Below the pieces are notes generated by a model. The model was not told where the DNA came from. It saw nothing but the letters and a program-made list of their open reading frames with translations, and ran no database searches. Positions 51,129-60,095 of a DNA stretch of 64,000 nucleotides are shown here, one piece after another (position 1 is the first letter of the stretch; each line of letters starts with the position of its first letter). Origin of the DNA: Buttiauxella warmboldiae (GTDB taxonomy: Bacteria > Pseudomonadota > Gammaproteobacteria > Enterobacterales > Enterobacteriaceae); contig NZ_RPOH01000016.1 of assembly GCF_003818135.1 (NCBI RefSeq), forward strand, positions 1 through 64,000, in the 5' to 3' direction. Made by a program: the position numbers and the translations under genes.

Positions 51129-51881
51129 ATGAACATCGACTTTACCGGCAAACGCGTCTGGGTAACGGGCGCGGGCAAAGGCATCGGCTATGACACCGCG
51201 CGGGCGTTCAGCGAAGCGGGCGCAACGGTTATCGGTTTCGATCTTTCATTCCCGCTGGAGGTTTACCCGTTCGCCACGGAAGTGCTGAACGTGGCAGACG
51301 CCGAGCAGGTTTCCGCCCTTACGCAGCGTTTATTGAGCGACGAACCGCAACTGGATGTTCTGGTGAATGCGGCAGGAATTTTGCGCATGGGGGCGACGGA
51401 CGCGCTGGCGTTGCAGGACTGGCTGGACACGTTTGCCGTCAACGTCGGCGGCGCGTTTAATCTGTTCCGCGCCGTGATGCCACGTTTGCGCAAACAGCAA
51501 AGTGGGGCGATTGTCACCGTCGCATCAGACGCAGCCCACACGCCGCGCACCGGAATGTCGGCTTATGGCGCATCGAAAGCGGCGCTGAAAAGCCTGGCGT
51601 TGACCGTTGGCCTGGAACTCGCCCCGTTTGGCGTGCGTTGTAACGTGGTGTCGCCCGGTTCGACCGACACTGACATGCAGCGCACGCTGTGGAAAACGCC
51701 GGATGCCGAGCAGCAGCGCATCAAAGGCTTCCCGGAGCAGTTCAAACTGGGCATTCCGCTGGGCAAAATCGCCCGTCCGCAGGAAATCGCCAACACCATT
51801 TTGTTCCTCGCTTCACCCCTCGCCAGCCATATCACGTTGCAGGATATTGTGATAGATGGCGGCGCAACGCTTGGTGCCTGA
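51129..51881 (+). CDS. entA: 2,3-dihydro-2,3-dihydroxybenzoate dehydrogenase EntA
   Basis: 250 residues, NAD-dependent short-chain dehydrogenase with TGAGKGIGYD, VNAAGIL, catalytic VASDAAHTP and YGASKAALK. Produces 2,3-dihydroxybenzoate. Start set 2 nt after the entB stop (MNIDFTGKRVW); an in-frame start inside entB would extend it by 10 residues without homology. Confidence 0.97.
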   Translation: MNIDFTGKRVWVTGAGKGIGYDTARAFSEAGATVIGFDLSFPLEVYPFATEVLNVADAEQVSALTQRLLSDEPQLDVLVNAAGILRMGATDALALQDWLDTFAVNVGGAFNLFRAVMPRLRKQQSGAIVTVASDAAHTPRTGMSAYGASKAALKSLALTVGLELAPFGVRCNVVSPGSTDTDMQRTLWKTPDAEQQRIKGFPEQFKLGIPLGKIARPQEIANTILFLASPLASHITLQDIVIDGGATLGA

Positions 51882-52298
51882 ATGAGTATCTGGAAACGGC
51901 AGCTAACGCTCGAGGAGTTAAACCGCACCAGCAAAGGGACGATGGTTGAGCATCTTGGCATTATTTACACCCGTCTTGATGATGACTCCCTCGAAGCAGA
52001 AATGCCGGTGGATAGCCGCACTCAGCAGCCGTTTGGTCTGCTGCACGGCGGTGCATCGGTGGTGCTGGCCGAAACGCTGGGGTCGATGGCAGGATTTCTG
52101 ACGACCCGCGAAGGGCAGTGCGTGGTGGGAACCGAAATTAACGCCAGCCATCACCGTGCCGTGGCATCCGGTACGGTGCGCGGCGTGTGCAAGGCACTGC
52201 ATTTTGGTCAGTCTTCCCAGGTCTGGGAAATCGCCATTTTCGACGCCCGCGGCAAGCGTTGCTGCACCAGCCGTTTGACGACGGCGACGTTAGGGTGA
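51882..52298 (+). CDS. entH: Proofreading thioesterase EntH
   Basis: 138 residues, hotdog-fold thioesterase with the acid residue in [20 protein letters not shown]. Removes wrongly loaded acyl groups from the EntB carrier domain. Its ATG directly follows the entA stop codon, so it is the last gene of the ent operon. Confidence 0.96.
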   Translation: MSIWKRQLTLEELNRTSKGTMVEHLGIIYTRLDDDSLEAEMPVDSRTQQPFGLLHGGASVVLAETLGSMAGFLTTREGQCVVGTEINASHHRAVASGTVRGVCKALHFGQSSQVWEIAIFDARGKRCCTSRLTTATLG

Positions 52299-52320
52299 AG
52301 GCACCCATAAATTCCCGCAT

Positions 52321-52336
52321 CGTGATCTCCGTTACA
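52321..52336. promoter_or_regulatory. Possible CRP site upstream of cstA
   Basis: CGTGATCTCCGTTACA matches TGTGA-N6-TCACA at 8 of 10 defined positions and lies 124 bp before the cstA start. E. coli cstA is induced on carbon starvation through cAMP-CRP. No promoter hexamers assigned. Confidence 0.5.
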
Positions 52337-52401
52337 AGTTGATGCAAATAAACGGTTAATAAACCGTATTGTGTTGTTTCATATTTGTTAAATCCGTGTG
52401 C

Positions 52402-52415
52402 TTGTTCTAGAACAA
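52402..52415. repeat. 14-bp perfect palindrome in the cstA leader
   Basis: TTGTTCTAGAACAA lies 45 bp before the cstA start. It is perfectly self-complementary around a CTAG. It could be an operator or a leader hairpin; I recognise no specific binding protein. Confidence 0.5.
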
Positions 52416-52459
52416 ACGGTAACACCGTCTGCCTTTGGCGCTACACGTGGAAAACAAAG

Positions 52460-54565
52460 ATGAATAATACAGGGAAACATCTCATCTGGGCTGTGCTTGC
52501 ACTCACTGGTGCATTCGCGCTCGGCTACATCGCACTCAATCGAGGCGAACAGATAAACGCATTATGGATTGTGGTTGCTGCAATCTGTGTTTACCTCATC
52601 GCTTACCGCTACTACGGCCTGTTTATCGCAAAACGGGTCTTAACCGTTGATGCCACCCGTATGACGCCCGCCGTGCGCCATAACGACGGGCTGGATTACG
52701 TTCCGACCGACAAAAAAGTGCTGTTCGGTCACCATTTTGCTGCGATTGCCGGGGCGGGGCCGCTGGTGGGGCCGGTGCTGGCCGCTCAAATGGGGTATTT
52801 GCCCGGAATGCTCTGGCTGCTGGCGGGGGTGGTATTGGCCGGTGCGGTACAGGATTTTATGGTGCTGTTTGTTTCAACCCGCCGCGACGGACGTTCGCTG
52901 GGGGAGCTGGTGAAAGAAGAGATGGGCAACACGGCGGGAGGCATTGCGCTGGTGGCCTGTTTTATGATCATGGTGATCATTCTTGCGGTGCTGGCAATGA
53001 TCGTGGTGAAAGCGTTGGCCCACAGCCCGTGGGGAACCTACACCGTGGCATTCACCATTCCGCTGGCGCTGTTTATGGGCGTCTATATCCGCTATCTGCG
53101 CCCGGGCCGCATTGGCGAGGTGTCGGTGATTGGCCTTGTGATGCTGGTGTTTGCGATTATTTCCGGCGGCTGGGTGGCGGAAAGCCCAACATGGGCACCG
53201 TACTTTGACTTTACCGGCGTGCAATTGACCTGGATGCTGGTGGGTTACGGATTTGTCGCGGCGGTACTGCCGGTCTGGCTGCTGCTGGCGCCGCGTGATT
53301 ATCTCTCCACCTTCCTGAAAATCGGCACCATCGTTGGGCTGGCAATCGGCATTTTGATCGTGCGCCCAACGCTGCAAATGCCGTCGCTGACCAAATTCAT
53401 TGATGGCACAGGCCCGGTCTGGACGGGCGATCTGTTCCCGTTCCTGTTTATCACTATTGCCTGTGGCGCGGTTTCCGGCTTCCATGCGCTGATCTCCTCC
53501 GGCACCACGCCGAAAATGCTGGCTAACGAAAACCAGGCTTGCTTCATCGGTTACGGCGGCATGCTGATGGAATCGTTCGTGGCTATTATGGCGCTGGTGG
53601 CGGCCTGCGTTATCGACCCGGGCGTGTACTTTGCGATGAACAGCCCGATGGCGGTTCTGGCTCCGGTGGGCACCACTGACGTTGTGGTGTCAGCGGCAAG
53701 CGTAGTCAGCAGCTGGGGCTTCCAGATTACGCCGGAAACCTTAACGCAGATCGCCAACGAAGTGGGCGAGCAGAGCATTATCTCCCGCGCGGGCGGTGCT
53801 CCAACGCTTGCGGTCGGTATGGCTTATATCCTTCACGGCGCGCTGGGCGGCCTGATGGATGTCTCGTTCTGGTATCACTTCGCCATTCTGTTCGAAGCGC
53901 TGTTTATTCTGACCGCGGTGGATGCCGGGACGCGAGCGGCGCGCTTTATGCTGCAAGATTTGCTGGGCGTGATTTCCCCTGGCCTCAAGCGCACTGATTC
54001 GCTGCCGGCGAACCTGCTGGCAACTGCGCTTTGCGTGCTGGCATGGGGTTACTTCCTGCATCAGGGGGTCGTCGATCCTTTGGGCGGCATCAATACCCTG
54101 TGGCCGCTGTTTGGCATTGCCAACCAGATGCTGGCGGGCATGGCGCTGATGCTGTGTGCGGTAGTACTATTTAAGATGAAGAAACAGAAGTACGCCTGGG
54201 TGGCGCTGGTGCCAACGGCCTGGCTGCTGTTCTGCACGCTAACGGCGGGCTGGCAAAAAGCGTTTAGCCCCGATCAAAAAATCGGCTTCCTGGCTATCGC
54301 TAACAAGTTCCAGGCGATGATTGACAGCGGAAAAATTCCGGCGCAGTACACCGAGTCGCAGCTTGCGCAGCTGGTGTTCAATAACCGTCTGGATGCGGGG
54401 CTGACCATCTTCTTTATGGTAGTAGTGGTGGTGATTGGCCTGTACGCGATTAAAACTGCGCGACAGGCGCTGAAATCGGACCTTCCAACGGCCAAAGAGA
54501 CGCCTTACCAGAAGATGCCGGAAGGCGTTGAGCAGGTGGTAGCGCAGGCTAAAAGCGCGCACTGA
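52460..54565 (+). CDS. cstA: Carbon-starvation pyruvate/peptide transporter CstA
   Basis: 701 residues, identical in length to E. coli CstA. Inner-membrane protein with about 16-18 helices: an N-terminal CstA domain (HHFAAIAGAGPLVGPVLAAQMGY) and a C-terminal helical domain (from about 510). In E. coli it takes up pyruvate and has been linked to peptide use under starvation. Start at MNNTGKHL; an upstream in-frame extension lacks homology. Confidence 0.97.
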   Translation: MNNTGKHLIWAVLALTGAFALGYIALNRGEQINALWIVVAAICVYLIAYRYYGLFIAKRVLTVDATRMTPAVRHNDGLDYVPTDKKVLFGHHFAAIAGAGPLVGPVLAAQMGYLPGMLWLLAGVVLAGAVQDFMVLFVSTRRDGRSLGELVKEEMGNTAGGIALVACFMIMVIILAVLAMIVVKALAHSPWGTYTVAFTIPLALFMGVYIRYLRPGRIGEVSVIGLVMLVFAIISGGWVAESPTWAPYFDFTGVQLTWMLVGYGFVAAVLPVWLLLAPRDYLSTFLKIGTIVGLAIGILIVRPTLQMPSLTKFIDGTGPVWTGDLFPFLFITIACGAVSGFHALISSGTTPKMLANENQACFIGYGGMLMESFVAIMALVAACVIDPGVYFAMNSPMAVLAPVGTTDVVVSAASVVSSWGFQITPETLTQIANEVGEQSIISRAGGAPTLAVGMAYILHGALGGLMDVSFWYHFAILFEALFILTAVDAGTRAARFMLQDLLGVISPGLKRTDSLPANLLATALCVLAWGYFLHQGVVDPLGGINTLWPLFGIANQMLAGMALMLCAVVLFKMKKQKYAWVALVPTAWLLFCTLTAGWQKAFSPDQKIGFLAIANKFQAMIDSGKIPAQYTESQLAQLVFNNRLDAGLTIFFMVVVVVIGLYAIKTARQALKSDLPTAKETPYQKMPEGVEQVVAQAKSAH

Positions 54566-54579
54566 TTTTAAACACAGCG

Positions 54580-54605
54580 GCTCTCTCCCTGGAGAGGGGG
54601 AGAGC
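54580..54605. repeat. REP-like hairpin between cstA and ybdD
   Basis: GCTCTCTCCC pairs with GGGGGAGAGC (one G-T pair), giving a hairpin in the 63-bp gap. Its CTCTCCCT/GGAGAGGG core resembles a common enterobacterial dispersed hairpin and a similar element at 62726-62750. It probably tunes mRNA stability between the two genes. Confidence 0.5.
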
Positions 54606-54628
54606 AGTCCAATAACACAGGAGCTAAT

Positions 54629-54826
54629 ATGTTCGATACGCTCGCCAAAGCAGGAAAATATCTTGGCCAGGCTGCGAAGCTGATGGTCGGCATGCCCGAT
54701 TATGACAACTACGTTCAGCATGTGCGCCTGACCCACCCGGAACAAACGCCGATGACTTATGAAGAGTTTTTCCGCGAACGCCAGGATGCGCGCTACGGCG
54801 GCAAAGGCGGCGCTCGCTGCTGTTAA
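54629..54826 (+). CDS. ybdD: CstA-associated small protein YbdD
   Basis: 65 residues, nearly identical to E. coli YbdD over its length, including [26 protein letters not shown] and the terminal ARCC. It is always found downstream of CstA-type transporters and in E. coli is needed, or helps, for CstA-dependent uptake. AGGAG lies 7 nt before the ATG. Confidence 0.95.
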   Translation: MFDTLAKAGKYLGQAAKLMVGMPDYDNYVQHVRLTHPEQTPMTYEEFFRERQDARYGGKGGARCC

Positions 54827-54841
54827 TTATAGGAACCTGAC

Positions 54842-55864
54842 ATGAATCAAGCGGTATCTGTCACCCTGTTAACCGGCTTTCTTGGCTCCGGGAAAACCAC
54901 ACTGCTTAACTATTTCCTCGCCCATAATGACGATCGGCCCGTCGCCATTCTGGAAAATGAATTTGGCGCGGTCAATATCGACGGCGCGCTGCTCAGAGGC
55001 GGCGACAATGTCAATATTGTGGAGCTGAGCAACGGCTGCGTCTGTTGCAGCGTGCGTGGAGAATTTGCCGCAGCATTAAGAGAAATGCTGGATAAACGCA
55101 CGGCAGGCGAACTGCATTTCGAACGTTTGATTGTTGAAACCACCGGCCTTGCCGATCCGGCCCCCATTGTTCAGACCTTTTTTGTTGATGAACATCTGCG
55201 TGAAGCGCTGCGTCTTGATGCGGTCATCGCCCTGGCCGATGCGGAACATATTTCGCGCCAGCTGGATGAACACGCCGTTGCGGCGTCGCAGCTTGGTTTT
55301 GCCGATCGTATTTTGTTGACCAAAGCGGACCGTGTTGATGAAGAAACTAAGCAGCAGGCGCTGGAGCGGATTCATCGGATCAACAGTAAAGCGAATCTTG
55401 TGGCGATCGTAAATGGCGAATGCCCGGCAGATCTCTGGCTCGACCTCAATGCTTTTGAACTGAACGATGATATTAAAATAACGGCGGGTTTTAGCGTTAT
55501 TGGTGCCGATGCCAGCCGTTCCGTGGGCTTTCAGCCGCTCCGCAAAACTTCGGCTAAACGCTCATGGGATGACGCCATTCAGGCCCACGTTTTCGATGCC
55601 GGACTGCTGGACATGAAGAAAATCGGTGCCTTTATGGAGAGCTGCATTGAGCGTTTTGGCAACGATATGCTGCGCTACAAAGGGGTGCTGGCGATTGAAG
55701 GCAACCCGCAGCGCCTTATCGTGCAGGGCGTGCATAAAGTGGTGGGTTTTGATTATGGCTCGGCCTGGAATAAGGAAGAGCAGCGAGTCTCAAGGCTGGT
55801 TATTATCGGGCGTTATCTGCCGGTTGAGCAACTGCGCAGAGAATTCGCTGCAACGACTCTTTAA
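54842..55864 (+). CDS. COG0523 (YjiA/CobW-like) GTPase
   Basis: 340 residues, G3E family P-loop GTPase. Walker A is GFLGSGKTT, the family metal motif CxCC is present (NGCVCCSV near residue 65), then ETTGLADPAP and the guanine-specificity TKAD. A C-terminal CobW domain (about 230-335) follows. Members act as metal chaperones or insertases. It begins 15 nt after ybdD, so it is likely cotranscribed with cstA-ybdD. In E. coli the paralogous set btsT-yjiX-yjiA has the same order, whereas K-12 cstA-ybdD lacks the GTPase. Similar to but longer than YjiA (318 residues), so I give no symbol. Confidence 0.88.
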   Translation: MNQAVSVTLLTGFLGSGKTTLLNYFLAHNDDRPVAILENEFGAVNIDGALLRGGDNVNIVELSNGCVCCSVRGEFAAALREMLDKRTAGELHFERLIVETTGLADPAPIVQTFFVDEHLREALRLDAVIALADAEHISRQLDEHAVAASQLGFADRILLTKADRVDEETKQQALERIHRINSKANLVAIVNGECPADLWLDLNAFELNDDIKITAGFSVIGADASRSVGFQPLRKTSAKRSWDDAIQAHVFDAGLLDMKKIGAFMESCIERFGNDMLRYKGVLAIEGNPQRLIVQGVHKVVGFDYGSAWNKEEQRVSRLVIIGRYLPVEQLRREFAATTL

Positions 55865-55879
55865 GCCTGAAACAAAAAA

Positions 55880-55895
55880 TGTGATATTGAACACG
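55880..55895. promoter_or_regulatory. Possible CRP site of the ilvBN promoter
   Basis: TGTGATATTGAACACG has a perfect TGTGA half and 3 of 5 in the other half. It lies 98 bp before the ivbL start. E. coli ilvBN is activated by cAMP-CRP, which fits this position. Confidence 0.55.
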
Positions 55896-55992
55896 GTTTT
55901 CATTCCGGCAGAATAAAGCTGTTGTGTGAAACGAAGCTGTGTGTTTGTATGAATTTCGACGTTAAACCGCGTAACCCCTATTCAGGACCCAA

Positions 55993-56091
55993 ATGACTAC
56001 ATTCACCCGCAATTCAGGCCTGCTACTTACCGCGCTACCAGCCGCGGTGGTCGTCGTGCGTGTGGTGGTCGTCGTCGGCATTGCGCCGTAG
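55993..56091 (+). CDS. ivbL: ilvBN operon leader peptide IvbL
   Basis: 32 codons: begins MTTFTRNSGLLLTAL, then PAAVVVVR, VVVVVGIAP and a stop. Nine valine and four leucine codons make ribosome speed depend on charged valyl- and leucyl-tRNA. The C-terminal half is nearly identical to E. coli IvbL. It controls the terminator at 56117. Confidence 0.97.
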   Translation: MTTFTRNSGLLLTALPAAVVVVRVVVVVGIAP

Positions 56092-56116
56092 GGTCTGAAT
56101 CAACGCATCGATTCCA

Positions 56117-56150
56117 AAACCCCGCCGGCGCAAACCGGGCGGGGTTTCTT
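56117..56150 (+). terminator. ilvBN attenuator terminator
   Basis: A perfect 10-bp stem AAACCCCGCC/GGCGGGGTTT (56117-56126 with 56138-56147) is followed by CTTGTTTT. It stands 26 bp past the ivbL stop codon, and ribosome stalling in the leader would prevent it from forming. Confidence 0.93.
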
Positions 56151-56202
56151 GTTTTAGTCCCCCCGGCCAAAAGCGAAACGGCATAAGAAGAAGGACTGGA
56201 GC

Positions 56203-57891
56203 ATGGCAATTTCGGAAAACCCAGCGCCGGCTGCGCGTATTACGGGCGCGCAGTTAATTGTGCAACTGCTTGAACATCATGGTATTACCACCGTCAGCGG
56301 CATTCCCGGCGGCACCGTTCTGCCGCTGTATAACGCCCTAAGCCAAAGCCCAAAAATTCGCCATATTCTGGCTCGCCATGAACAAGGCGCGGGCTTTATG
56401 GCGCAAGGGATGGCGCGTACGCAGGGCAAAGCTGCGGTCTGTATCGCCTGTAGCGGCCCCGGGGCGACCAATCTGGTGACCGCGATTGCCGATGCGCGTC
56501 TCGATTCCATCCCGCTGGTGTGCATTACCGGCCAGGTGCCGAAATCGATGATCGGCACCGATGCGTTCCAGGAAGTCGACACTTACGGTATCTCCATCCC
56601 TATCACCAAACATAACTACCTGGTACGTGACATCGCCGAACTGCCGCAGGTGTTTTGCGACGCGTTCCGTATTGCCGAGTCTGGCCGTCCGGGCCCGGTG
56701 TGGATTGATATTCCAAAAGATGTACAGACTGCTGAAATCGACATCAGCGAGCTGCCGCCTGTTTCCGCTCATACCCCTACACCACAGTTTGCCGCACAAC
56801 AAATCGCCGAGGCTGCGGCAATGATAAACCAGGCCCGGCGTCCGGTGCTCTATCTCGGCGGTGGCGTAATTAACGCCCATGCCAGCGCTCGTGCGCTGGC
56901 AGAAAAAGCGAATCTGCCCACCACCATGACTTTAATGGCGCTTGGCACCGTTCCGGCTAAACATCCGTTGTCGCTCGGCATGCTGGGGATGCATGGCGCG
57001 CGCAGCACCAACTATATTTTGCAGGAAGCCGATTTGCTGATTGTGCTGGGGGCGCGTTTTGACGACCGGGCGATTGGCAAAACCGAAGAGTTCTGCCCGC
57101 TGGCGAAAATTATTCACGTCGATATCGATCGCGCCGAGCTTGGCAAAATTAAGCAAGCGCACGTGGCCATCCGCGGTGACGTTGGCGAAGTGCTGGAACA
57201 GCTGCTGCCAAAAATTGACGCTCAGCCGCGCCAGCAGTGGCTGCAACAGGTCGCCGGTTTGCAGCAGGAATTTCCGTTTAGCCAGCCCGGTGCCGACGAT
57301 CCTTTAACACCATACGGCCTGATTAACGCTGCTGCGGCGTGCGTGGACGATAGTGCCATTATCACCACCGACGTTGGCCAGCATCAAATGTGGGTGGCGC
57401 AGGTCTATCCGTTAAACCGCCCGCGCCAGTGGCTGACTTCTGGTGGCCTGGGAACCATGGGCTTTGGCCTGCCTGCCGCCGTGGGGGCCGCGCTGGCGGA
57501 ACCCCTGCGCAAAGTGCTGTGCTTTACCGGCGACGGCAGCATCATGATGAATATTCAGGAGATGGCGACCGCTGCTGAACATAATCTGGATGTGAAAATT
57601 ATTCTGTTGAACAACCAGGCTCTGGGGCTGGTGCATCAGCAACAAACGCTGTTCTATCAACAAAATGTCTTTGCCGCGACCTATTCCGGGCAGACTAACT
57701 TCCTGAAAATTGCCGAAGGTTTTGGCCTGCAAACCTGCGATTTAAACGCCGCAGAAAACCCGCAGGCCGCGTTACAGGAAGCGATTTCACGCCCGGGCCC
57801 ATGCCTGATCCACGTGCGCATTGATGCCAGCGAAAAAGTATTCCCGATGGTGCCGCCAGGCGCTGCCAATATTGAGATGATTGGAGAGTAA
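56203..57891 (+). CDS. ilvB: Acetohydroxyacid synthase I catalytic subunit IlvB
   Basis: 562 residues, the same length as E. coli IlvB. Thiamine diphosphate enzyme that makes acetolactate and acetohydroxybutyrate for valine, leucine and isoleucine. The catalytic glutamate is in ARHEQGAGFMAQG; the ThDP motif runs from GDGSIMM to LLNNQ. Valine-sensitive isozyme when bound to IlvN. Confidence 0.97.
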   Translation: MAISENPAPAARITGAQLIVQLLEHHGITTVSGIPGGTVLPLYNALSQSPKIRHILARHEQGAGFMAQGMARTQGKAAVCIACSGPGATNLVTAIADARLDSIPLVCITGQVPKSMIGTDAFQEVDTYGISIPITKHNYLVRDIAELPQVFCDAFRIAESGRPGPVWIDIPKDVQTAEIDISELPPVSAHTPTPQFAAQQIAEAAAMINQARRPVLYLGGGVINAHASARALAEKANLPTTMTLMALGTVPAKHPLSLGMLGMHGARSTNYILQEADLLIVLGARFDDRAIGKTEEFCPLAKIIHVDIDRAELGKIKQAHVAIRGDVGEVLEQLLPKIDAQPRQQWLQQVAGLQQEFPFSQPGADDPLTPYGLINAAAACVDDSAIITTDVGQHQMWVAQVYPLNRPRQWLTSGGLGTMGFGLPAAVGAALAEPLRKVLCFTGDGSIMMNIQEMATAAEHNLDVKIILLNNQALGLVHQQQTLFYQQNVFAATYSGQTNFLKIAEGFGLQTCDLNAAENPQAALQEAISRPGPCLIHVRIDASEKVFPMVPPGAANIEMIGE

Positions 57892-57894
57892 GCC

Positions 57895-58176
57895 ATGCAA
57901 CCACTAACCGTTATTCTGGAACTTACGGTGAGCAACCATCCGGGTGTGATGTCTCACATTTGTGGCCTGTTTGCCCGGCGTGCATTTAACGTTGAAGGCA
58001 TTCTCTGTCTGCCGCTACCGCAGGGCGATCTGAGCCGTATCTGGCTACAGGTGGCAGACGATCAGCGCCTTGAGCAGATGATCAGCCAAATCGATAAGCT
58101 TGAAGATGTGGTGCAAATCAAACGTGACGCAGACGGTGCGGAAGTGTTTGGTAAACTGACGGCTTTAGTGCAATAA
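57895..58176 (+). CDS. ilvN: Acetohydroxyacid synthase I regulatory subunit IlvN
   Basis: 93 residues, a single ACT domain ([25 protein letters not shown]) that binds valine and confers feedback control on IlvB. It starts 3 nt after the ilvB stop codon. The N-terminus is three residues shorter than in E. coli. Confidence 0.96.
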   Translation: MQPLTVILELTVSNHPGVMSHICGLFARRAFNVEGILCLPLPQGDLSRIWLQVADDQRLEQMISQIDKLEDVVQIKRDADGAEVFGKLTALVQ

Positions 58177-58177
58177 C

Positions 58178-58201
58178 CAGGGCAATCAACAGGGCAATCA
58201 A
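58178..58201 (+). repeat. 12-bp perfect tandem repeat after ilvN
   Basis: CAGGGCAATCAA occurs twice head-to-tail directly past the ilvN stop codon. It looks like a small slippage duplication. The rest of the 264-bp gap up to osmC holds a short CGCAGT/ACTGCG hairpin near 58242 and the osmC promoter. Confidence 0.8.
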
Positions 58202-58402
58202 TAGCTGCTGCCATCCGTCGCCTGAGCATCGTCTGAAAGGGAAATACGCAGTGCACAACTGCGGGTCATACAAAATCAGAAACATGGTTTATGGCAAAAC
58301 CCTTATCCTGTGCGGTATGCAGCAGCCATTTGAGCACGATGATTTATTTTATCCAGCGTTTGGATTGCTCTGAGTTGCCAGGCAGTTCCGTATCCAGCTC
58401 CT

Positions 58403-58409
58403 ATACTTG
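58403..58409 (+). promoter_or_regulatory. osmC promoter -10 (sigma-S type)
   Basis: CTATACT, with the C before the hexamer that RpoS favours, lies 31 bp before the osmC start. E. coli osmC is induced by osmotic stress and stationary phase through RpoS. No clear -35, which is usual for such promoters. Confidence 0.55.
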
Positions 58410-58440
58410 TGGTTTGTGTCAATAAAACAGGAGCGCAGAG

Positions 58441-58869
58441 ATGACGATTCATAAGAAAGGGCAGGCTCACTGGGAAGGTGATATCAAACGTGGTAAAGGT
58501 ACGGTTTCCACCGAAAGCGGGGCGTTAAAAGAGCAGCCATATGGCTTTAACACCCGTTTTGAAGGGGCTGCCGGGACCAATCCAGAAGAGTTAATTGGCG
58601 CAGCCCACGCCGCCTGCTTCTCTATGGCGCTTTCGCTGATGCTGGGCGAAGAGGGTTATACCGCAGAAAGCATTGATACCACGGCCGATGTCTCACTGGA
58701 TAAAACCGATGGCGGCTTTGCCATCACCAAAATTGCGCTAACCAGCACGGTAAAAGTGCCCAATGCGGATAGCGCAGCATTCGATAAAATTATTCAGAAA
58801 GCCAAAGCGGGCTGCCCGGTCTCGCAGCTGATGAAGGCTGAAATTACTCTCGACTACCAACTTAATTAA
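58441..58869 (+). CDS. osmC: Osmotically inducible peroxiredoxin OsmC
   Basis: 142 residues. Reduces organic hydroperoxides; homodimer. The two catalytic cysteines lie in AAHAACFSMAL (near 60) and KAGCPVSQL (near 125), as in the Ohr/OsmC family, and the N-terminus MTIHKKGQAHWEGD is identical to E. coli. AGGAGCG precedes the ATG. Confidence 0.97.
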   Translation: MTIHKKGQAHWEGDIKRGKGTVSTESGALKEQPYGFNTRFEGAAGTNPEELIGAAHAACFSMALSLMLGEEGYTAESIDTTADVSLDKTDGGFAITKIALTSTVKVPNADSAAFDKIIQKAKAGCPVSQLMKAEITLDYQLN

Positions 58870-58881
58870 CGCTGGTTAACG

Positions 58882-58907
58882 GCTGCCCGCTGTATCTGGC
58901 GGGCAGC
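58882..58907. terminator. Hairpin between convergent osmC and lldD
   Basis: A perfect 9-bp stem GCTGCCCGC/GCGGGCAGC (58882-58890 with 58899-58907) with an 8-nt loop lies in the 44-bp gap. The plus-strand tail is GTTTACC. Likely shared terminator. Confidence 0.7.
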
Positions 58908-58913
58908 GTTTAC

Positions 58914-60095
58914 CTAAAAGCCAACCGCCATCGCTTCCGGCGAAAGCATATCCTTCAGGCCTTCGCGCACCAGCAGCTCCGGGCTGATTTCCGCGATAGA
59001 TTTCGCCCCCGTCAGCGTCATGGCTACGCGCATTTCTTTATCAATTAAGTTCAGTAAATTGGCAACGCCCGCCTGGCCGTGAGTCGCCAGCGCGTACAGA
59101 TATGCGCGGCCCAGCAGGCACGCGTCAGCCCCTAATGCAATCATGCGCACCACGTCGAGCCCGTTGCGAATTCCGCTGTCGGCAAGAATCGCGATATCGC
59201 CTTTCACCGCGTCGGCAATGGCCGGCAGGGCGCGGCATGAGGAGAGTACGCCGTCGAGCTGGCGGCCGCCATGGTTGGAAACCACGATCCCGTCAGCGCC
59301 GAAACGCACGGCATCTTTGGCGTCCTGCGGATCGAGGATGCCTTTGATAATCATCGGGCCATCCCAGAACTCACGGATCCACTCCAGATCGCTCCAGGAA
59401 ATTGATGGATCAAAGTTATTTGCCAGCCAGCCGATGTAATCTTCAAGCCCGGTGGGTTTGCCCAGATAAGCTGAGATATTACCCAGATCGTGCGGGCGGC
59501 CGTTCAGGCCCACATCCCACGCCCAGTGTGGATGCGTTACCGCCTGCCAGTAGCGGCGCAGGGCTGCATGTTGCCCGCTCATGCCCGAATGGGCATCGCG
59601 ATAACGCGCCCCAGGGGTGGGCATATCGACGGTAAACACCAGGGTTGAGCAACCCGCGGCTTTGGCGCGTTCCAGCGCATTGCGCATAAAGCCGCGGTCT
59701 TTTAAAACGTAAAGCTGGAACCACATCGGGCGGTCAATCGCTGGCGCAACCTCTTCAATCGGGCAGACCGAAACCGTAGACAGCGTAAAAGGAATGCCTT
59801 TCGCCGCGGCAGCTTTAGCCGCCTGAACTTCACCGCGCCGGGCATACATGCCGCACAGCCCAACCGGCGCCAGCGCAACCGGCATCGACAGCGTTTCGTT
59901 AAACAGTTTGGTTTCAAGGCTCAGCGCCGACATGTTTTTCAACACGCGCTGTTTTAGCGCCACCTGCGCCAGGTCATCAACGTTGCGGTGCAGGGTATGT
60001 TCGGCATAGGCGCCACCATCAATATAATGGAACAGGAAGGGCGGCAGAATGCGCTGCGCGGCGGCACGGTAGTCAGTTGCAGCAGAAATAATCAT
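58914..60095 (-). CDS. lldD: L-lactate dehydrogenase (quinone) LldD
   Basis: 393 residues, FMN-dependent alpha-hydroxyacid oxidase family. Membrane-associated enzyme that oxidises L-lactate to pyruvate and reduces quinone. Catalytic HGGRQLDG is in [11 protein letters not shown], with [14 protein letters not shown] and LGRAYLYAL for FMN binding. The ATG overlaps the lldR stop by 4 nt. Last gene of lldPRD. Confidence 0.97.
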   Translation of the reverse strand: MIISAATDYRAAAQRILPPFLFHYIDGGAYAEHTLHRNVDDLAQVALKQRVLKNMSALSLETKLFNETLSMPVALAPVGLCGMYARRGEVQAAKAAAAKGIPFTLSTVSVCPIEEVAPAIDRPMWFQLYVLKDRGFMRNALERAKAAGCSTLVFTVDMPTPGARYRDAHSGMSGQHAALRRYWQAVTHPHWAWDVGLNGRPHDLGNISAYLGKPTGLEDYIGWLANNFDPSISWSDLEWIREFWDGPMIIKGILDPQDAKDAVRFGADGIVVSNHGGRQLDGVLSSCRALPAIADAVKGDIAILADSGIRNGLDVVRMIALGADACLLGRAYLYALATHGQAGVANLLNLIDKEMRVAMTLTGAKSIAEISPELLVREGLKDMLSPEAMAVGF

